Positions 1 to 10,869 are shown, numbered from the stretch's first letter. The stretch is 64,000 nt of DNA from Nocardioides agri (GCF_013778305.1 NZ_JACEIC010000002.1:809708-873707); one strand, 5' to 3'. Notes: generated by a model from the letters alone, not told the origin. Numbers and translations: made by a program.

Positions 1-651
1 GGAGTCCGACTTCGCGTCGATCACGCACGGGAAGCCGTCGAGGCGGTCGCAGCGGATGCAGGCGCTCGTGCGGGTCGGGTGACCCTCCTCGTCTTCGTCG
101 AGGTTGACCCCGATCGGCAGGTGGAACGGGTGGAGTCCGAGCTTCTCCAGGTCGTCGCTCAGCTGCTGGATGCGTGGCTCGTGGGACACCGGCGGGTAGG
201 CGTACTGCTTGCTCGCGTGACCTTCGGTCGGGTCCTCTCCGTGGTGGCCGTGCACGAGGTAGAGGTGCTCGGCTTCGGTGTAGTACGGCTCGAGCTCGTC
301 GTAGGAGATGGGCCAGGCTGGGGAGATGCCGCCGTGGTGGCGCAGCTCGCCGAAGTCCTCCGGTCGCAGCCGGAACAGAGCGGCCCCGTAGAACTTGGTG
401 TTGCCGCCGACGTAGTAGTTGACCTCGGGCTGGAAGTCACGGCCGTGCGCGTCGTACCAGACCTCCGGTGCGAGGTACTTCCCACGGACGAAGACGGCCT
501 GGGTCGACCAGTTGTCGCGCTCTCTGGGCAGGAACGGCCCACGTTCGAGCCAGAGCACCTTCGCCCCACTCGTGGCGAGCCGGTGCCCGAGGGTCCCCCC
601 TCCCGCACCGGTCCCGACGATCACGACGTCGTAGTGCTGGTCATCTGCCAT
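1..651 (-). CDS. GMC-family oxidoreductase, 3' part cut by window edge
   Basis: The reading frame runs open for 217 codons from ATG at 651 to base 1 with no stop, so the C-terminal part lies outside the window. The N-terminus YDVVIVGTGAGGGTLGHRL is an FAD-binding Rossmann motif. Further on it has EVNYYVGGNTKFYGAALFRL and, near the edge, a cysteine-rich stretch CIRCDRLDGFPC, a pattern seen in actinobacterial GMC oxidoreductases. The family oxidises alcohols, sugars or sterols with FAD; the substrate cannot be told here. The start at 651 has GAGGG 9 nt upstream; an in-frame ATG at 660 sits too close to that site. It is divergent from the glucose-6-phosphate dehydrogenase gene. Confidence 0.85.
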   Translation of the reverse strand, partial: MADDQHYDVVIVGTGAGGGTLGHRLATSGAKVLWLERGPFLPRERDNWSTQAVFVRGKYLAPEVWYDAHGRDFQPEVNYYVGGNTKFYGAALFRLRPEDFGELRHHGGISPAWPISYDELEPYYTEAEHLYLVHGHHGEDPTEGHASKQYAYPPVSHEPRIQQLSDDLEKLGLHPFHLPIGVNLDEDEEGHPTRTSACIRCDRLDGFPCVIDAKSDS

Positions 652-767
652 GACGGACATCCCTCGTGTGACGGCAAACCCGAGGTTGCGGCCGCGAGGC
701 GCCGGGGCGAGTGGTCGCTCTCCGACCATCCCGCTCCGACGCGCCCGCGTCAATCACCCAAAACGGA

Positions 768-800
768 GGATGTTCGAGGTCGGCCGAAGTCGGAACATCC
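768..800. promoter_or_regulatory. Inverted repeat in the divergent zwf/oxidoreductase promoter region
   Basis: GGATGTTC (768-775) and GAACATCC (793-800) form perfect 8-bp arms with a 17-bp spacer between the two divergent genes. Spacing and position suit an operator for a dimeric repressor, but no regulator is linked to it here. Confidence 0.35.
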
Positions 801-924
801 GCAGGGAGGCAGCGCCACGAGCCCGGTGTTGCCTCCGATCAAGGCCGGGTCCTGACCGGTGCGGACGACGGGCCAGGCGCCGCCCTCGATGCCGCACGGA
901 CGACCACCCCTGAGGAGAGTGACC

Positions 925-2327
925 ATGTCACCGACCAAGAGCCTCGAGGAGCGTCCGGCCGACGTCCTCGTGGTCTTCGGGATCACTGGCGATCTGGCGA
1001 GAGTGATGACCTTCAGATCGTTGTACCGCCTAGAGGCCCGCGGCCTGTTGGACTGCCCGATCGTCGGCGTTGCCGTCGACGACTGGACGCAGGACCAGCT
1101 CGTCGAGCGCGCCCGCGAGTCGATCGAGGGGACGGGCGAGGTCATCGACCCCGGTGTCTTCACCCGGTTCACCGGCAGGCTGTCCTACGTGCACGGCGAC
1201 TTCACCGACCCAGAGACCTACCAGCGGGTCGCCAGCGCGATCAGAGGCGCCCAGTGCCCGGTGTTCTACCTCGAGATACCGCCGTTCCTCTTCGGTCGCG
1301 TCGTGCACGGCCTGTCCGAGGCTGACCTGACCGGATCTGCTCGCGTGGTGGTCGAGAAGCCGTTCGGACACGACCAGACCTCCGCTGACGAACTGGCGGC
1401 CGAGCTGCACCAGTACATCGACGAGTCCCAGCTGTTCCGCATCGACCACTACCTCGGAAAGATGGGGATCGACGAGATCCTTCACCTGCGGTTCGCGAAC
1501 ACCATCCTCGAGCCTGTCTGGAACCGCAACTACGTCTCGAGCGTGCAGATCAACATGTCCGAGGACTTCGGCGTAGAGGACCGAGGCCACTTCTACGACC
1601 CCGTCGGCGCGCTGCGCGACGTCGTGGTCAACCATCTGATGCAGGTCGTCTCAGCGGCCGCGATGGAGGCACCGTCTCGTGGCGACCTGAAGACGATCAA
1701 GGACGCCCAGGTGTCCCTGTTCAACGCCGTCGTCGAGGCCGACCCGGCTCACTACGTGCGCGGCCAGTACGCCGGCTATCTCGACATCGACGGGGTCGCA
1801 CCGGACTCCACCACCGAGACCTACGCCGCGATGCGACTCGAGATCGAGAACTGGCGCTGGTCGGGCGTCCCGTTCTTCATCCGGACCGGCAAGCGGCTCT
1901 CCGCGACGCAGACCGAGCTGCGACTCATCTTCAAACGCCCGCCCCCGTTGGGCTTCGGGGTCATGGGACCGCAGATCGAGACGAACCAGGTCGTCGTCAA
2001 GCTGGACCCGACGACGGGGATCAGGCTGATCCTGGACGCACGACGAACTGACATCTCGGCCATCGGGAGGATCGACCTGGACATGGAGTTCGCTGAGCAG
2101 GGCGGCGAGGGGGCCACGCCGTACGAGGTGCTCCTGCACGCTGCCCTCCGCGGCGACAGCACCCGGTTCACCCGGCAGGACGGGGTGGACGAGACCTGGC
2201 GGATCATGCAGCCACTGCTCGACGCGCCACCCCCGGTCCATCCCTACGACCCCGGCTCCTGGGGCCCAGCGGCAGCGGACCGGCTCACGGCAGAGCACGG
2301 CGGCTGGCACACCCCGTGGGTGGCGTC

Positions 2328-2331
<4 letters not shown>
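925..2331 (+). CDS. zwf: Glucose-6-phosphate 1-dehydrogenase
   Basis: 468 aa. Oxidises glucose 6-phosphate to 6-phosphogluconolactone with NAD(P)+, entering the oxidative pentose phosphate pathway in the cytoplasm. Visible motifs: nucleotide-binding GITGDLARV near residue 20 (a variant of the usual G-x-x-GDLA), EKPFGHD, and the active-site signature RIDHYLGK. Length is typical of the family. ATG at 925 is preceded by GAGGAG 7 nt upstream; an earlier in-frame ATG at 859 has no such site. The stop overlaps the start of the GH15 gene (ATGA), so the two are translationally coupled. This zwf-GH15 pairing points to joint processing of storage or osmolyte sugar. Confidence 0.95.
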
Positions 2332-4208
<1,877 letters not shown>

Positions 4209-4366
4209 CTCCCCCGGATGAGCTCACGCCTGCCCATTGCCGGCCGGGGTGACAGCCGACGTCGCCGCGATGGTCGTCCTCGTCCAGAGCACCTCGGTCA
4301 AGTCCGACCCGGCGTTCCGGCCCGAGCGTGCCGACCGTCACCTCGGATGTGAACGGAGACGAAGGA

Positions 4367-5320
4367 ATGCAGCTCCCACCTTCTGGTGAGCAGTACGGCA
4401 TCGCGCGCGGGGGCTCGCAGGCGTTCATCACCCAAGTGGGAGCGACCCTGCGCAGCTACACCGTCGGCGGGCAGGACGTGCTCGACGGGTTCGGAGTCGG
4501 TGAGCGCGCCACCGACGGCCGTGGGCAAGTGCTCGCGCCCTGGCCCAACAGGCTGACCGACGGGCGCTACCAGTACGGCGGCCGCGCCTGTCAGGCGCCG
4601 CTGAACGAGGTCAGCCGGCACGACGCCATTCACGGACTGGTGCGCTGGCTCGACTGGACACCGGTCGAGCGCGATCCCGCCACGATCACCCTGGCCTGCG
4701 CGTTGCGCCCGCAACCCGGTTACGAGTGGCACCTCGACCTTCGGGTCACCTACGCGCTGGAGGACCGCGGGCTGACGGTGACCTTCGAGGCCGTCAATCT
4801 CGATCGCGAGCCGGCGCCGTTCGGAGTCGGGTTCCATCCCTACCTCACACTCGGCACGCCCTCGATCGACGGGCTTGAACTGACCATTCCCGCCTCCCGT
4901 GTGCTCGCCCCAAACCATTCGCGCCGAGGGCCGACGCCGACCGCGACAGCTGGGACTCTCGGTGACTTCCGGCAACCCCGCACCATCGGATCGGTCGAGC
5001 TGGACGCGGCGTTCGGTGACCTCGCCGTAGGACCCGACGGACATGCTGTGGCCCGGCTGAGCGACCCTGACAGCGAGCGGTCGGTCGAACTGTGGGTGGA
5101 CAGCGCCTACCGCTACCTGATGGTCTACACCGGGGACCAGGTGGGTGAGCCCCGGCGACGGCGGACAGCCGTTGCCATCGAACCCATGACATGTCCACCC
5201 GACGCGTTCCGCACCGGCGTGGACCTCATCGAGCTGGAGCCGAGAAGCCCGTGGCAAGGCTCCTGGGGGCTGCGCTCGGTCGAGGCCGCGAAGCGCCAAC
5301 CGACCGGGAGATCCAGCTAG
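4367..5320 (+). CDS. Aldose 1-epimerase (galactose mutarotase-like)
   Basis: 317 aa. Mutarotase-like beta-sandwich protein; interconverts alpha and beta anomers of aldoses or binds related sugars. Seen: GATLRSYTVGGQDVLDGF at the N-terminus, WPNRLTDGRYQYGG, HDAIHGLVRW and GVGFHPYL, which carry the family's two histidines and surrounding residues. ATG at 4367 has GGAG at 4355-4358 with 8-nt spacing; the upstream in-frame start at 4328 lacks one. It follows the GH15 gene after a 158-bp gap and fits with it, since a mutarotase would handle the anomer the hydrolase releases. Confidence 0.85.
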   Translation: MQLPPSGEQYGIARGGSQAFITQVGATLRSYTVGGQDVLDGFGVGERATDGRGQVLAPWPNRLTDGRYQYGGRACQAPLNEVSRHDAIHGLVRWLDWTPVERDPATITLACALRPQPGYEWHLDLRVTYALEDRGLTVTFEAVNLDREPAPFGVGFHPYLTLGTPSIDGLELTIPASRVLAPNHSRRGPTPTATAGTLGDFRQPRTIGSVELDAAFGDLAVGPDGHAVARLSDPDSERSVELWVDSAYRYLMVYTGDQVGEPRRRRTAVAIEPMTCPPDAFRTGVDLIELEPRSPWQGSWGLRSVEAAKRQPTGRSS

Positions 5321-5396
5321 CTCACCGGGCTGGCGGCCAGACGGGTGGGCGCGCCAGCATGGGCTCCAATTGCGCATCGGGCAGGGGGTGGTTGGC

Positions 5397-6602
5397 GTGG
5401 ACCTGGAGACCGGACTGCGGGCTCTCTTGGTGGTCTCCGTCGTTTCCGCGGCGGCGCCGTTCGTGTGCGCGCTCCTCGCCAGATTTCGAGTCCCGCAGGT
5501 GGTCGTCCTCATCATCGGCGGCGTGCTCATCGGTCCGGAGGTCTTCGGGTTCGCGGAGCAGGACTCGATCGCGCTGGTAGCCAACGTCGGGTTGGGCTTC
5601 CTGTTCCTGCTCGCGGGTTACGAGCTCGAGCTCGAACACTTCCGGGAGCGGAGCGGGCGGCTCGCGACGGCTGGATGGCTGGTCAGCGCCGTCGTGTCGA
5701 TCGCGGTCACCGGGCTGCTGGCCGCCAGCGGCTTCGTGCACGCCTTCGTCCCGGTCGCGTTGGCCCTGACGACGACCGCGCTGGGAACCTTGCTCCCGAT
5801 CCTGCGCGACAACCACATGCTGGAGGGGCCACTCGGGCGCTTCATCATGCCCGCCGGCGCCGTCGGTGAGTTCTTCCCGATCGTCGGCATCGCCGTCTTC
5901 CTGGGGTCCAAGGGTCGCCTGTACGGCCTCCTGTCGCTCGTGGTGATGTGTGTCGTGGCGCTCGCACTCGCGTGGCTGCCGCGGCTCGCCCGACTCGACC
6001 GCGTCGGCGCGATCTCCCGGCAGCAGGAGCACGCGACGTCGCAGACCACGCTGCGGCTGACCGTCATGCTGCTGTTCGGACTGTTGGTGTTCGCCAGCGA
6101 CTTCGGGCTCGACGTGGTGCTCGGAGCGTTCCTCGCCGGGGTGGTCCTGCGCCGCTGGGCGCCTGGTGACGTCGAGGCGCTGGAGGGGAAGCTCGACGCG
6201 GTTGGCTACGGGTTCTTCATCCCGGTGTTCTTCGTCTCTTCCGGAATGGGCCTGGACCTGGGTTCGATCGCCGAGGCGCCGGCTCGGCTGGTCGTGTTCT
6301 TCCTCCTGCTGCTGGCGGTGCGTGGGCTCCCGGCGCTTGTCCTCTACCGCCGCGACCTCGCCGCGCGCGAGCGGGTGCAGATGACGCTGCTGACCGCCAC
6401 GTCTCTGCCCCTGCTGGTGGCGCTCTCGGAAGTGGGGTTGGCGAGTGGCGAGATGCTGCCCGAGAACGCTGCCGCCCTGGTCGGCGCGGGGGTTCTCTCG
6501 GTGATGGTCTTCCCCGGTCTCGCGGTCGCCCTCAACCGGCCCGCAGCCGCCCCGCGCCCGCCTGCGGCAAGCATCCTCCCCCCGCCCCAACCTGACCACT
6601 GA
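5397..6602 (+). CDS. CPA2-family cation:proton antiporter (membrane)
   Basis: About 401 aa with roughly 11-12 hydrophobic segments along the whole length. The N-terminal FRVPQVVVLIIGGVLIGPEV and LGFLFLLAGYELE, and the later FGLDVVLGAFLAGVVLRRWA, are typical of Na+(K+)/H+ exchangers of the KefB/NapA type. There is no C-terminal nucleotide-binding (TrkA-N) domain, so it would be an ungated exchanger. GTG at 5397 is chosen because GGGGG lies 8 nt upstream; TTG 5370 and GTG 5388 are in frame too. Same strand as the sugar genes but 76 bp away, so it may be separately transcribed. Confidence 0.85.
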   Translation: MDLETGLRALLVVSVVSAAAPFVCALLARFRVPQVVVLIIGGVLIGPEVFGFAEQDSIALVANVGLGFLFLLAGYELELEHFRERSGRLATAGWLVSAVVSIAVTGLLAASGFVHAFVPVALALTTTALGTLLPILRDNHMLEGPLGRFIMPAGAVGEFFPIVGIAVFLGSKGRLYGLLSLVVMCVVALALAWLPRLARLDRVGAISRQQEHATSQTTLRLTVMLLFGLLVFASDFGLDVVLGAFLAGVVLRRWAPGDVEALEGKLDAVGYGFFIPVFFVSSGMGLDLGSIAEAPARLVVFFLLLLAVRGLPALVLYRRDLAARERVQMTLLTATSLPLLVALSEVGLASGEMLPENAAALVGAGVLSVMVFPGLAVALNRPAAAPRPPAASILPPPQPDH

Positions 6603-6643
6603 GAGACCGCGCCGGTGCGACGTACTCGACCACGGGACGGGTC

Positions 6644-7129
6644 CTAGGAGTGATCCTCTTCGGCCGGCGTGTCGACCCGGTCGAGCATCTCCGTCAGGTG
6701 TTGGCGCAGTTGATGCCGGTGGTCGCTCTCAACGCGCTGAAGGTGAGCGATCTCTGCGTCCGCGCGGTTGCGAAGCGCCGTTGTCTCGTCCCGCACCCGG
6801 TCTGCCTGAACACGGGCGTCGTTCATCGTCTGTCCGGCCGCGGCCCGCGCTGCGCTGATCACGCGATCGGCCTCCACGCCAGCGGCCCGCACGACCTCGG
6901 CGGCCTCGATGCGCGCAGACGCCACGATCGCGGCCGCTTCGTCCTCCGCCTCCGCCCGCCACTTCTCCACCTCACCAGCAGTCATCTCCAGCAAACGAGC
7001 CGCCGCCGAACTCTCCAACGCGTCATCCACACCGCCCTGCGATGCCGGACGACGAGTGCCGTCGACGGCGGAGTCGCTGGCAGCTCCTGAATCAGTGTCG
7101 CCGAACCTGCCGTATGCGTTGACGCTCAT
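6644..7129 (-). CDS. DivIVA/Wag31-like coiled-coil protein, small
   Basis: 161 aa. After about 30 low-complexity residues the rest is one long alanine- and glutamate-rich heptad pattern (SSAAARLLEMTAGEVEKWRA, then AEAEDEAAAIVASARIEAAE) with no gaps, that is, an extended coiled coil. This composition is seen in C-terminal parts of actinobacterial DivIVA/cell-wall-synthesis proteins, but the N-terminal membrane-binding DivIVA motif is not visible. Start ATG 7129 has GGGAG 7 nt upstream; a GTG/ATG 10 codons earlier is less likely. Convergent with the antiporter. Role in polar growth or scaffolding is an inference only. Confidence 0.6.
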   Translation of the reverse strand: MSVNAYGRFGDTDSGAASDSAVDGTRRPASQGGVDDALESSAAARLLEMTAGEVEKWRAEAEDEAAAIVASARIEAAEVVRAAGVEADRVISAARAAAGQTMNDARVQADRVRDETTALRNRADAEIAHLQRVESDHRHQLRQHLTEMLDRVDTPAEEDHS

Positions 7130-7200
7130 GACCCACTCCCGAGGTTGGCACGTACGCAATCCGTCGTGCAGCGATATCCGGTCCCACCAACAATGCCCTA

Positions 7201-7239
7201 CTGCCGAACTGTCGGCAGTCCCCGGTCATCGACAGTTCG
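7201..7239. repeat. Two overlapping inverted repeats
   Basis: CTGCCGA at 7201-7207 pairs with TCGGCAG at 7212-7218 (4-nt loop). Overlapping it, CGAACTGTCG at 7205-7214 pairs with CGACAGTTCG at 7230-7239 (15-nt loop). The two structures exclude each other because they share bases 7205-7214. They lie in the 528-bp gap upstream of the coiled-coil gene. Confidence 0.6.
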
Positions 7240-7347
7240 ACTTCACGGCTACCGACGGTCCCCGAGCCGAGGCACTTACGCGGCAGTATGACGCGCCTTT
7301 GGATCGCACTCGCAGCGGCAGATCTGGATGTCTCGCCAGCCGTCCGT

Positions 7348-7397
7348 GGGACGTCATACGGACGGTGGAAGCGGACACACCGTCCGTATGACGTCCC
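7348..7397. repeat. Perfect 18-bp inverted repeat with 14-nt spacer
   Basis: GGGACGTCATACGGACGG at 7348-7365 is exactly the reverse complement of 7380-7397. A third partial copy, CGTCCGT, sits just before at 7341-7347. No T-run follows, so it is not a standard terminator. It lies in the 528-bp gap between the coiled-coil gene and the membrane-protein gene. It may be an operator, a REP-like unit or a decayed element end. Confidence 0.7.
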
Positions 7398-7657
7398 GCG
7401 GCTTGCCTCCGCATCGCGGCCGAGCCGCGAGCCCGATGAGCGGCGCAAATGACGCTGACGGTCTCTGCCCAGCGGGTTGCACAGAGACGGCCTGATCGCC
7501 CTTGTTTCGGGGCGCCTGGAATAGCCAAAGATGACCATTCGCGGGACCCCGCAGGGTCACGTGCTCCCGCCTGCCAGGGTGGTTGTGACCCGGGTCGGAG
7601 GGCGACATGCTCAAACCGGGCACGTGCTGATCGCGTCCCATTGCGGGGGACGAGACC

Positions 7658-8554
7658 ATGGCTACCAGTCGTTTCGACAAGGACATCGTCAAGGCAGTCC
7701 CGGTGCTCGTCGTCTTCTTCCTGCTGTTGAAGGCGTACGTCGTCGCGCGGTACTCGCTGACTACCGCCGGCGCGCTCGTGACTGCCGCGCCTTTGACGGT
7801 CGTCGTGGGGACGATCATGTCCTACCTGAACGTTGCGGTCCTGGTGCTCGCGGTCGCTTCCGGCGCCTGGTTGGTCCGATACGTGCGCGACGTCAGGCGG
7901 AAGGGGAGCCAGGCGGCCGATCCCACATCGGGTGAGGACATCGAGCCGCTGGCCGTCATCGTGCTGGCCACCTGTCTCCTGCTCCTCCCAGTGCCCTCCA
8001 CCACCAACTTCACCGGTGCGTTCCTCAGATTCGTGCTGTACCTCGGCGCCGTGCTGATCATGGTGCTCGGCGCGTGGCTCATCGTCAGGGGGTCCGCGCG
8101 CCGGAGGAGCTCCGGATTCCTCGGCCACCTCGCCAGCAAGACCAGCTGGTTCATCGCGGTCGCCGCGGTACTCGTTGTCGCCCCGACGCTGCGGACGCCG
8201 TGGGTCCCCGCCGAAGTGCTGGTGTTGCGCGACGAGATCGCGATCCAGGACTCCCATCTGCAGGGCGGGAAGCTCGAGACGACCAAGTACCCGGTCGTCT
8301 TCGTCCTGGATGAGAACGAGGAATGGACCACTGTCCTCGACGTCGAGTCTCGCATCCTGCTTCGGCTACCGACGTCGAGCGTGGCCCATCGTCAGGTCTG
8401 CCACTACCGGGGCCAGCCACCGGGGACGGTGCCTCTTGCGGCGTGGCTCTTGGGGCATCGGTACCAGTCGCCCAACGGGACGTGCTCCACCCTCGTGCGC
8501 AAACATGCCGCCCGCCTCGACCCTCTGGTGGTGTCAGACGAAGAGTCGAGATGA
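7658..8554 (+). CDS. Membrane protein of unknown function
   Basis: 298 aa. Four or five hydrophobic segments in the first 180 residues (for example PVLVVFFLLLKAYVVA, VVGTIMSYLNVAVLVLAVAS, FIAVAAVLVVAPTL), then a soluble C-terminal part of about 110 residues. That part is likely outside the membrane and contains FVLDENEEWTTVLDVESRIL and two cysteines (VCHYRG, NGTCSTL) that could form a disulfide. GGGGGA lies 8 nt before the ATG. I recognise no family. The neighbouring sequence on both sides is noncoding or decayed, so it stands alone. Confidence 0.65.
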   Translation: MATSRFDKDIVKAVPVLVVFFLLLKAYVVARYSLTTAGALVTAAPLTVVVGTIMSYLNVAVLVLAVASGAWLVRYVRDVRRKGSQAADPTSGEDIEPLAVIVLATCLLLLPVPSTTNFTGAFLRFVLYLGAVLIMVLGAWLIVRGSARRRSSGFLGHLASKTSWFIAVAAVLVVAPTLRTPWVPAEVLVLRDEIAIQDSHLQGGKLETTKYPVVFVLDENEEWTTVLDVESRILLRLPTSSVAHRQVCHYRGQPPGTVPLAAWLLGHRYQSPNGTCSTLVRKHAARLDPLVVSDEESR

Positions 8555-8781
8555 CGATGGCCTCGACCGCCGTCGATACCGAGATCGCGGTCCGGCTCGT
8601 GATTCTCTGCGTGTGACTGGCGATTCCGGTAGGACCGACGTCCGGCCAGACCCGGTCCAGGACCGCCAACAGCCTCCGCCCGGACGCCGGCGTGAGGTGG
8701 TTGTCGGGGCGCTCTCCTTACGGCTGCTCACTCGGGCTCGGGTGTGGCGGATTCGGCCATGTGATCCAGTCTCAAATGCTT

Positions 8782-8814
8782 TCAGGCTCGGAGGACCACA
8801 TCCTCCGAGCCTGA
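8782..8814 (+). terminator. Strong hairpin, possible terminator of the upstream membrane-protein gene
   Basis: TCAGGCTCGGAGGA (8782-8795), loop CCACA, then the exact reverse complement (8801-8814). AAA lies before it and ACTTTGG after it, which is weak as a T-tract. It is 228 bp past the membrane-protein stop, so it could end that transcript or be a free-standing repeat. Confidence 0.5.
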
Positions 8815-9039
8815 ACTTTGGGGCGGGGGGAGCCCGGTGATCTGCGCTCCCACAGTTGAATCTTGCCTCTCCCCTGCCCCACAACACGCATGCCAGGGCA
8901 GATGCCACCCGCTGCTCACGGCGGGATCGAAGCACATCGCACGGACAGCGCGGTGATCGACCGGATCTGCGGATGAGCGGTCGATCCGCAGGCCTGGGCA
9001 CGTTCTGTTCTAGGGCGGCATCAGGCGTCGTCGAGACGT

Positions 9040-9213
9040 GGCTTGGCGCGCTCCCGGCAGAGGCTGCGGCTGCACCGAGCCCGCCGCCGAGCAAGTCCTC
9101 GTCGACGCCTGAGGTGACCGACCAGTTAGCAAGTGGCTGAACTGCACGAGGCGGGAATCCTCACCGATGAGGAGCGCTCGGCCAAGAAGGCCGACCTCGG
9201 TGTAGGACGTTGC
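9040..9213 (+). pseudogene. Frameshifted remnant of a SHOCT-domain protein
   Basis: Two adjacent frames together spell a SHOCT domain. The first ends TPEVTDQLAS at about 9130. After a one-base shift the second reads VAELHEAGILTDEERSAKKA from 9133, matching the family pattern L-A-E-L-x-x-A-G-I-L-T-D-E-E-F-x-A-K-K. SHOCT is a short C-terminal oligomerisation motif of about 30 residues found on many actinobacterial proteins. The upstream host protein is no longer readable. The rest of 8555-9368 shows no gene. Confidence 0.6.
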
Positions 9214-9368
9214 CTTGACCTGCCGCGTCATTCCCGGTGCGGGGGCCGAGCGCCCGAGGGTCGAGCCACAGCCAGCGCCCTCGGTGAACATCGCCGCTTA
9301 GACCAAATCTCGTTGAGCGGCTGTGCCGCGCGTGCCGTTGGCCCCTGGTCAGAACCGCTCGTCGTGAA

Positions 9369-9968
9369 TCAGCAGGCGTCGGAAGTCGCGCCGAATGTGC
9401 GCAGGACGTGCTCAAGCGTCGTGGCAAGGACCTCCTGTGTTACCTCGCGTGTGGCCTCGCCTCGCAACCAGCGCCGCGTTGCGGCGCGGTTCAGGCCGGT
9501 CCAGCACTCCAGCGCGTATCGCAGGCGTGGCGAGTCCTGGGCGATGTCGGAGTGGAAGGCCACGACCAGTGCGACGGCCCGTCGCATCAGGTCGGTCACG
9601 AAGCGACTGACGTCGGGTTCGGAGATGTCCTCACCGGGGGCGATGGTGCCGAGATAGATCGACCGGTTCGCCTCGGTCCAGTCCAGCCAGCGTGACACCG
9701 TGTCCGCCACCCGCGCGCGTGCGCTGCGCCCCTCGGGCTGCCGCAACTGTTCCTCGCGGACGGCGCCGAGGCGCCCGAGCAAGGCGATGTAGACGTCCTT
9801 GCGTCCACCGAAGTAGTGGTGCACCAACCCACGCGTAACGCCGGCCGAACTCGCGATGTCCTCGATCCTGACCGCGTCGTAGCCACGCTCGGCGAACAGT
9901 GCATTGGCTGCGTCGAGGATCTGTTCGCGCCGCTCCGCGGCTTCCAAACGGTTGTATCTCGGTGTCAT
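9369..9968 (-). CDS. TetR/AcrR-family transcriptional regulator
   Basis: 199 aa. The N-terminal HTH is clear: RREQILDAANALFAERGYDA, IEDIASSAGVTRGLVHHYF, and then GRKDVYIALLGRLGA. The C-terminal ligand domain is of TetR type, with ECWTGLNRAATRRWLRGEA. ATG 9968 is preferred over the start three codons upstream. The upstream region 9969-10162 carries direct or inverted runs such as TTGTTGACACAATGC (minus strand), with TTGACA at 10020-10025 as a possible -35 of its own promoter. The divergent neighbour is the Ltp-repeat protein, so that gene may be a target; ligand unknown. Confidence 0.88.
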   Translation of the reverse strand: MTPRYNRLEAAERREQILDAANALFAERGYDAVRIEDIASSAGVTRGLVHHYFGGRKDVYIALLGRLGAVREEQLRQPEGRSARARVADTVSRWLDWTEANRSIYLGTIAPGEDISEPDVSRFVTDLMRRAVALVVAFHSDIAQDSPRLRYALECWTGLNRAATRRWLRGEATREVTQEVLATTLEHVLRTFGATSDAC

Positions 9969-10162
9969 GCACACCACACCACCAAGTTATTGGCAATCCG
10001 TCAAGAGGTTGTTAGCATTGTGTCAACAAGGGCGCCACGAACGAGACCACCGAGACCTTGTGACCCTTGACAATTACGCCGAGGGGCCACCACCACCCGT
10101 CGCGGGCTAGGCAGGGGTTGTCACAAATCCCCCACCAAACCGAGACATAGAAGGGAACCACC

Positions 10163-10798
10163 GTGAACGGCCAGACCACCCAGTACAAGCCCGGCGACAT
10201 CGCCAACGGCCACGTCCTCACCGAGGCAGGCCAGTGGCTCCCGGTGGCTGGGCCTACGGCCCCGGCCGAGCCAAAGGCCAAGAAGCCGATCTACAAGCGG
10301 TGGTGGGCGATCGCTCTCGCCGCGATCATCGTCATCGGCGGCATCAGCTCGGCGACGGGCGGCAGTGACGAGCCCACGAAGGCGAAGGACGACACCGTGG
10401 CCGCTGCCGTCGAACATCCTAAGGACGAGGCTCCGGCCGAGGGGAAGGCCGAAGCCGTGCCGGAGCCGAAGCCGGAGTCGGAGCCTGAGATGACCGCGTC
10501 GCAGGAGAACGCGATCAAGTCCGCCGAGTCTTACCTCGACATGAGCGGCTTCTCGCGCCAGGGCCTGATCGACCAACTGTCGTCGCAGTACGGCGACGAC
10601 TACCCGCGCGCGGATGCGATCTTCGCGGTGAACCACCTGGACGTGGACTGGAACGCCGAGGCCGTCGAGTCTGCCGAGTCCTACCTCGACATGAGCGGCT
10701 TCTCGCGCCAGGGCCTGATCGACCAACTGTCGTCGCAGTACGGGGACCAGTACACCGTCGCACAAGCCACCTACGCGGCCAACAAGGTCGGGCTCTAA
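10163..10798 (+). CDS. Ltp-repeat protein, membrane anchored
   Basis: 211 aa. A short cytoplasmic N-terminus (a GQWLPVAG motif) is followed by a transmembrane segment WWAIALAAIIVIGGISSA near residues 47-64, an acidic Pro/Glu/Lys linker, and two copies of an about 48-residue Ltp module (SAESYLDMSGFSRQGLIDQL). Ltp modules were first known from the surface lipoprotein of phage TP-J34, which blocks injection of phage DNA; bacterial copies are mostly uncharacterised. This copy has no lipobox and uses a transmembrane anchor. GTG 10163 has AAGGGA about 6 nt upstream. A good terminator follows at 10837. Confidence 0.82.
   Translation: MNGQTTQYKPGDIANGHVLTEAGQWLPVAGPTAPAEPKAKKPIYKRWWAIALAAIIVIGGISSATGGSDEPTKAKDDTVAAAVEHPKDEAPAEGKAEAVPEPKPESEPEMTASQENAIKSAESYLDMSGFSRQGLIDQLSSQYGDDYPRADAIFAVNHLDVDWNAEAVESAESYLDMSGFSRQGLIDQLSSQYGDQYTVAQATYAANKVGL
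10523..10747 (+). repeat. Near-identical 75-bp direct repeat inside the Ltp gene
   Basis: Bases 10523-10597 and 10673-10747 differ at only two positions, with a 150-bp period. The remaining half of each module differs freely, so the identity marks either a recent internal duplication or gene conversion. Confidence 0.9.
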
Positions 10799-10836
10799 CA
10801 CGACAGAACGAATCGCGGAGCTGACATCGCTCCCAG

Positions 10837-10869
10837 CAGCCCGTCCCGCTTCGGCGGGGCGGGCTGTTT
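10837..10869 (+). terminator. Rho-independent terminator after the Ltp gene
   Basis: CAGCCCGTCCCGC, loop TTCG, GCGGGGCGGGCTG, then TTT. The 13-bp stem has one T-G wobble. It starts 38 bp after the Ltp stop codon. Confidence 0.85.

Noticed and set aside
5322..6599. 425-codon minus-strand frame opposite the antiporter
   Set aside because: Charged shadow protein, the typical antisense of a hydrophobic gene.
10501..10760. CRISPR array
   Set aside because: Only two repeats, 75 bp long, within a coding sequence in frame.
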